Assembly (NCBI RefSeq): GCF_921293095.1
Contig: NC_060248.1
Span: forward strand, 75,461,243-75,525,242
Length of the DNA stretch: 64,000 bases
Direction of reading: 5' to 3'
From: Ischnura elegans
Taxonomy: Eukaryota > Arthropoda > Insecta > Odonata > Coenagrionidae
In this document: in pieces, positions 58,389 through 64,000 of the stretch
Position numbering within the stretch: position 1 is the stretch's first letter
How the letters are laid out: each line of letters starts with the position of its first letter
Translations under genes and position numbers: made by a program
Notes under the pieces: generated by a model
The model's input: only the letters and a program-made list of their open reading frames with translations
The model's database searches: none
Told to the model about the DNA's origin: nothing

Positions 58389-59130
58389 CTTTTTCGATAA
58401 GGTCACCACATTGAACCAAGTCAACAAAGAAATATCGTATCATCCGATCGACATCGGATCGATTCATAATCGTATACCGTAAGATTATTGTAATGATAAT
58501 TGCTGACTTTATTTACAAAGAGCTCTTTGCTTGTTTAAATTGACTGTTTCGGTGTGTTGTTAATTTAAATATTAACACTGACGTAGGTTTTCTGTAAAGT
58601 AGTGAGGATGTTAGTTGCACGTAGTTAACGTACAGAGGATGGTTCTTTATGAGGGCTTTTGTTGCAAACGAGGAATGAAGTAGGAATGGCTATTTTCAAT
58701 AGGTTACCACATTGACCTGTATAAGAAGAAAACTATCGTTTAATCCGATCGAGGCAACATCTTAAGGAAATGGAAATAGCCGTCGCCTCACATTCACTCC
58801 AGGCATTATGTTATAACATAATTTCGACTACATTTATGAGCATATGATGATATAATGATCATGGTAATGATAATTGCTGATTTTATTTTGAAAGAGCCTT
58901 TTAATTGTAGAAATTGTTTCGGTTTTTTATCATTTCAAATTTTTACATCGAATTAGTTTTTATTTAATGCAGCGGGGATGTTATGACATACGCTGTTTAC
59001 GCATCGATATTGGGTCTTTCTTAGGGTTATTTTTGCAAACGGGTAATGAAAGAAGGATGGTTATTTTCAATGAGGTCACCAAATTGAACTAAAGCAACTG
59101 AAAATTATCGTTGCATCCGATCGGTATATA
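58389..59130. repeat. Tandem array, 302 to 370-bp units, 2.2 copies
   Basis: Copies start near 58389, 58691 and 59061; the third is cut off at about 59130. Each start carries TTTTCRATRAGGTYACCA, ATTGAAC/ATTGACC, and ATCGT...ATCCGATCG. Internal shared blocks are GTAATGATAATTGCTGAYTT, TATTT, GTTTCGGT and TTGCAAACGRGKAATGAA. Copies differ by several indels, at about 65 to 70 percent identity. GGTCACC and CCGATCG are conserved in all three starts. No open frame crosses the units. Confidence 0.8.
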
Positions 59131-59139
59131 CTCTGAGGC

Positions 59140-59580
59140 GATGGGAATGGAAAGAATGAAGAAAAGCGAAGGTACCTACAGAAGAAGAAAGGGGGGGGGA
59201 AATAGGGAGGAGCAGGGATCTTGCCAGTGTCTTGTCGCAGCCTCTGCTCCTTACAGCCAGCCGCCTCTCCTCGCTCTCCCGTCCAGGGAGCAAGAAATGG
59301 GAAAAGAGAGAGTGAAAGTTCCAGGACGGGAGGGAATGTGGCTTAGTCGAGTTCTTCTTACTCGGAATCGTAAGGAAGAGGGGGAAGCATTCGCGGGAAA
59401 GAAATTCAAGGTTATGAAGGAATTGTGTTATTTATTGCGAAACCGTGATAGAAATGATTTTATTTCTGCAACTCTACCAGCATCTACGCCATCTGGTGAA
59501 AAATATGAGAGGAGACTAACCAGGAATACATCCAGAGCAGCATCGCGGAATGCCGCTTTGTGCGCTACAAAATAAAGTCA
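59140..59580. other. GC-rich block at 59150-59320 with an incidental long frame
   Basis: A purine-rich then pyrimidine-rich GC block gives a 154-codon plus frame (59111-59575) and an opposing 62-codon frame. The plus translation is basic, Arg/Glu/Gly-rich at the start and without known domains. It begins inside the preceding tandem repeat, which argues against a gene start there. Confidence 0.3.
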
Positions 59581-59584
59581 CAGT

Positions 59585-62500
59585 CGAAAAATCAGCATCA
59601 AAACGAATTTACTACCCAAGTTTTAATAGTAGAGGAGCATTAAAAATTCAAGTTAACATATAAAAACTAACGTCGTGTTTTATAGAAGATGTGGATTTTG
59701 CAACAACAAACCTTTATTTTAAGACGCACAAAAACGTACAAGTAGTCCGGTATTGAAACTCGCGGGAAAGAGCAGACACCAGAGGCCAAGTTGTGACCTT
59801 GGGAATTCGATTATCTGCTAACTACTTTTGGGTCGGTACTAATTTTTACCTCAATTTTCTCAACTTGCACTTACATAAGTAACTTATCGTTAAGATATCG
59901 TCCATTATATAAACTGTTAATCTCAAAACTCTTTTAACTCATCAACACATCAAGAACGTTTATCCCACATTGCAGTATACTCCGGAATGACTTATGTGCC
60001 GCTTCAATCTGTGAGAATATTCCAAAACTAGGGTCTCATTCAATGTCTACTATTTAAACACTGTAATTTGGTAAGTAATTGACGGCTAACTTGTTCGAAA
60101 TAACCCACAAAGTTTTTGCATCACGGTTAAGACAAGCTTTTTGAGTTGAACCCTGAATGAAATATTGGACAAAGATTTGCACGATGCATTCCATTCTATT
60201 TGATGAATGTAATGCAATGCTGTCATCGCGCTTGAAGAACTCTGAAGGGCGTAGCAAATCTAAAGGGCAAAGTGCAGCCTCGCTAGATAGAGGGAATAAG
60301 ATCAGCAGAAGGGGAGGAGACGCACGCTTAAATTCAATGATCGCGAAACGAGATCCGCGATTCATTTTCTGCGAAAAAATAAACGATAACGTGACCCAAA
60401 CGGTGAAATCGATGGGGTTGCATCTCAAGAGATGTAGCGCCTTATGATGATGGCCTTCTTGATCACTACAATGAGGGTAGGCGTATGTCGACGGAAAATA
60501 AGCGAGTGCTCTTTGTGAGTGAAGGAAGATTCAAGACCAAAATGGAGAGGCTATGGTTCTCATTTCCATCCGTTGACGAAGTAATTGGATAATCAAAGAA
60601 ATAAAACGACTCACCATTTTCAGCTGATTGCTCCCTGACATCCAAGCGTCGTGATCATACTCTCTGTTTCTCTCCTTGGTTCCCAGAATCTTGACTCCTG
60701 CCGAGGATGGATGATGTAGCAGAAATAATGGCCACTCGGGTTTTACAATTATTTATTCCGATGGGCGACGAATAAACCTGAAATATACATGGCCATGTCT
60801 TTGATGCAGTTAACTGAAATGCAAAGTGTCTATTAACATTATTACTAAGTCACAAAACAATACAATAAGCAATCAGTAGAATAGCGAAATATAGTGTCTA
60901 GTAAGGCTTACAAGAAAAGTTTGGACTCGATTGATAGCCTTAGCATTAGATAGTTAAGAATAATTCCTTAATTTTTGGAGGTATAAGGATAAAGTTAGTA
61001 TTACGGATAGTTTCTCAGGCACGGTTATAAATGTTGATACCAGCAAAAAAAATTAGTGAAAATTTATTTATAAACTGTAAGGAAAATGCTATATTTCAAT
61101 AATTTACTTTGCGCATTTTTATTTTGTATTCGTCGAGATTGCTTTATGGTTATAATGCTATCGGTGTTTCAGCCGAATCCGTCATATAGCGATTGCTAGA
61201 ATTAAAAAAATATTATTTCTAGGTGCCATAAAAAGTAGAAATGAGGCATTCTATATTTCTTCCAGTATAGTTTTATCTTCTCTGGCAATAAGTGTTCAAG
61301 CGCAGGGGTGAAGAATATTTTTATGACGTACCTTATCAACCACTCACACAGGAAGATAAAACCGTTAGATTTTGCCATTCGCAAGGACAATTGAGTAATT
61401 ACGTACCAGGATGTTTTCATCCCTCTATAAAAGATCTTTTTTGAAAACAAAATCCAATCCATTAAAAAAATTGAAGACCATGCTTCATAAACTTTGTCTA
61501 TCTTTCCGAGAAAATTAAATATTATAACTACATGGGAAACAATTTCACAGGGACCATTTATCCCTTTTATAACCACGTAATAGAAAAATTAAACTGCAGA
61601 GAAACAGCTTTGTGACCTAAAAACTGTTCTATTGACCACCATGCGTCATGTTTCCCTCGATTTTATGGGTGAAAAAATATTTAATTCGGCCAACTTCCAA
61701 AATACATCCGTCAATTAAGGTTCCATACTACGCCTATAGTGCTTGAGCTGGTAAGTTTTTTTCTCCGCTTTCCTGAAAGAAATCTTACGAAAATTAGAGC
61801 CGTTGGAAGGTGTAAATTAGACTTATTAGTTACCGCAAACAATCTTCGAAAAACAGGGACAGGTAAGCAACATAAACATTTGGAAGTATGCATTTTGCGT
61901 CAGAAATATAAAAAGATTCGGACCAAAAGCAAGTTTCATTAGCTACTTATTACAGCGGTGCCTCTGAAGAGCTGACTTAGCACGCGTTTCTGCGGCAGCG
62001 GCTCGGGTAAGAAAGCAAAAGAGACGATGAAACTAGAGGCGAACTCCTTCCATTGCTAATGACTCGTGATTCTGCATCAGTCGCAGAGGGTGGGGCGGAC
62101 AGCAGGTGATACAGTGATGAAAGGAAAAGGGGAAGGGCGTGTAGACCAGGTCGGGGAAATCTTCTGGTACGCAAGGACGCCGGGTGGAAAAATACGCTAG
62201 CGGCAGAAATAACAGCGAATCGTCGGAATTTATAATCATGGGGAAATGTAAGTGGTGTAGGGGAGAGAGACGCATGAGGGGAAAGGCGTTTGAAATGTAG
62301 GAGGGATATGGTGCGATGATGGGAAAAAACTGGAAGAAGGAAATCTTCCAAACAGTTGAATGTTGTGTATGAAGTTTTAATCGGGCCTCTTTCATGATTA
62401 TACTTCATTTAAGTCACTCTTTTTATTCAATCTGAATGATAAGAAAAGAGTATATTTCTATAAAGACATCTGAAGAATCAATCGAAAGTCTTAGTTCTAT

Positions 62501-62800
62501 TTGCCGTGGTAAATGAGCTATTGGTTTACTGTCGTAAATTATTGATGGGTTAGGCCTATCATTAAGAAGATAAAACCAAAGACAATAGAGAAACGTAACG
62601 GCGTTGTGGCATGCTGGGTGCAATGGGTGAGAATTATCAAATTCAATGCCCGAAAGCGAAATACCATGGACCATCAAAAACATCACTTCCTCTCCATATC
62701 ATTTAGAGATTGCTGTCTGATGGCCTTTTTGAACCACTTTACATGTTAAATATGGGCCAAAGTTGTAGAGGATATGTCTCTTTGGGACGTGTGTCATTAT
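59585..62800. other. No gene recognised over about 3.2 kb
   Basis: AT-rich with GC-richer patches at about 60200-60430 and 61980-62300. Frames of 120 to 143 codons occur on the minus strand (60054-60428, 61202-61576, 61977-62408, 62033-62395). The last two overlap in different phases, and none has a recognisable domain. The 61202-61576 frame is Ile/Phe/Lys/Trp-rich but begins without an ATG and follows a stop directly. Confidence 0.35.
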
Positions 62801-62804
62801 GCAG

Positions 62805-63149
62805 TTCACATATCTAGTGGCAAAAGTAAATAATACAACGCTAAAACGTAGCAAGAACACAAGTTTGTCGGATCTACGGTTGAGGATATGCAATATTACC
62901 TGAGATAAATTGCTACATATTTTGTAACTAAAAATAATCCACACATTAAAAACAACCGCCTACTCTGTGGAATACTTATCTTCACATATCTGGAGATCAA
63001 AAGTAAAGAAAAACACGCTTAAAGGTGATGATGACACAAGTTTATCGGATCAGCGTTCGGAGATATGTAATATTACACGAGCTAATTTGCTCCACGTTAT
63101 GTAGGTAAAAATAATCCACACATTAATACCCACCACCTACTCTGTGAAA
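62805..63149. repeat. Tandem duplication, ~176-bp unit, two copies
   Basis: Copy 1 62805-62980, copy 2 62981-63149. Both begin TTCACATATCT and share ACACAAGTTTRTCGGATC, GGAKATRTRTAATATTAC-like wording, AAAAATAATCCACACATTAA and CACCTACTCTGTG/CGCCTACTCTGTG. Identity is roughly 75 to 80 percent. Confidence 0.85.
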
Positions 63150-63169
63150 CGCGTGCGACAGGGGACATT

Positions 63170-63540
63170 TTATGCCCACGGATTGGCTACGCTTGCTGAA
63201 AGCGAACAGTGGAGCCGTTGAGAGCGGGAAGGGGTGCGGAACTTGGGGAAGCTATGAGGCGGGTGGCGTTCCTCGAGGACGGAGTGGGTGGGGCCCATGG
63301 TGAGGAGAGGGTTTAAGTGGTCGGTGGCCAGGAGGGGCGAGGAGGGTTGACTCTTTTTATCAGGGCGGAGGGAGTGTAGCAGTGGGACAACCGGCCGAGA
63401 GGGCGGTTCACCTTGGGTAGGTTGCCTGCCAGCTAGGCGTCGCACTCCTACCCCCCACAGAATTCACCACCTCCACCACCGCCCTTCCGAGTGCGTGGAC
63501 GCATTACTCCCGCTCCGCCGGTCGTGTTTTGTCTTCCCTC
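63170..63540. other. GC-rich, CpG-containing block
   Basis: Strong purine richness on the plus strand up to about 63420, then C-rich to about 63500. A 91-codon minus frame (63170-63445) is Pro/Ser-rich and compositional. Same texture as the block at 20380-20840, hence possibly a regulatory island. Confidence 0.3.
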
Positions 63541-63544
63541 TCGT

Positions 63545-64000
63545 AACGCTAAACTTACACTAACATCTTGAAATTTTCATGATGCAAAGAGCACACATTT
63601 TTTCAATCTTTGCCCTATTCTCGAATTAAAAAAAACATTTCTGAGTAAATACTGAGGTAAAATTTTAAAATGTCAATACAAAAAAGTGGTAAAATTTGAA
63701 AATATGAATACAGGAAAGTTTTGGTACGGTCTACTTCGCATATTATTTACAATTCAAGTTGATATCCTTAGGTTTTACACGGTATAAGCTGCGATAAAAG
63801 ACCATTTGAGAGGGAATTCGACTTTGCAAATTTTGGTGTTGTATCATTTGCCTAAAATTTACCTTTTATGAAATTTTCGGAGTGTATATAATAGTTTTTT
63901 ATTTTAAGTTTATTAAAATCATATATGTTTTCCGTCAAAGATTATTCTGAGGTAAATTTTTCATGTTTGAGATACAAGGGCTTGTTAGCAAGATATAACT
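63545..64000. other. AT-rich stretch with nothing recognised
   Basis: AT-rich to the end of the window. AAATTTTAAAATG/AAATTTGAAAATATG-like words recur near 63660-63705 but do not form a clear unit. Confidence 0.4.

Noticed and set aside
59111..59575. 154-codon plus-strand frame
   Set aside because: Starts inside a tandem repeat unit and continues through a GC block; composition explains the openness.
61202..61576. 124-codon hydrophobic minus-strand frame
   Set aside because: Begins at a non-ATG codon just after a stop, with no homology recognised; Phe/Ile/Lys richness is what AT-rich random sequence yields.

Overview
The window looks like noncoding nuclear DNA from an animal with a large, repeat-rich genome, most likely an arthropod and probably an insect. 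The reasons are an AT-rich background broken by short GC-rich blocks, no long open reading frames, canonical GT/AG splice-like signals, and repeat remnants of kinds common in arthropods: a non-LTR retrotransposon reverse-transcriptase tail, hAT-like miniature elements, and tails resembling Penelope-like elements. The species cannot be named from the sequence. No tRNA, rRNA, CRISPR array or prokaryotic operon was recognised. Repeat boundaries were read by eye and may be off by about ten bases; percent identities are rough.

Layout. 1-3900: little recognised beyond a hAT-like end remnant near 2402. 3900-12200: dispersed repeat pairs (4208/5204 inverted; 4352/5414, 7217/8298 and 11046/11965 direct), a complete hAT-like miniature element with target duplication (5599-6013), an AAT microsatellite, and a recent 99-bp tandem duplication (10051-10248). 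12200-18800: mostly featureless, with a ~190-bp tandem array (14417-15090) and a GC-rich block after it. 18844-19930: a broken LINE reverse-transcriptase C-terminal region split by a 566-bp nested element that carries a ~240-bp foldback. 20380-21560: a GC-rich, promoter-like block ending in a strong splice-donor-like site, possibly a noncoding first exon. 23470-24003: a 267-bp (89-codon) tandem duplication with a coding-like minus-strand frame. 24000-35700: nearly featureless. 35727-36873: a 258-bp tandem duplication whose second copy is interrupted by a hAT-like element, with the first copy preserving the empty site. 37200-43900: a palindrome, a Penelope-like tail, weak tandem repeats and SINE-like fragments. 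43938-45221: the only region with plausible protein-coding exons, including a 106-codon candidate terminal exon. 45440-46122: a stack of three repeat types, one recurring at 52084. 46200-64000: GC-rich tracts, a poly-G/poly-C hairpin (50572), further direct repeats, a TTAA-adjacent hairpin remnant (57584-57670), a ~300-370 bp tandem array (58389-59130) and a ~176-bp tandem duplication (62805-63149).

The recurring pattern is diverged local tandem duplication with units of about 30 to 370 bp, in at least eight independent places, plus related segments 0.6 to 1.1 kb apart. No previously undescribed biological system is demonstrated. The two leads worth following are the candidate exon at 44901-45221 and the coding-like 267-bp duplication.
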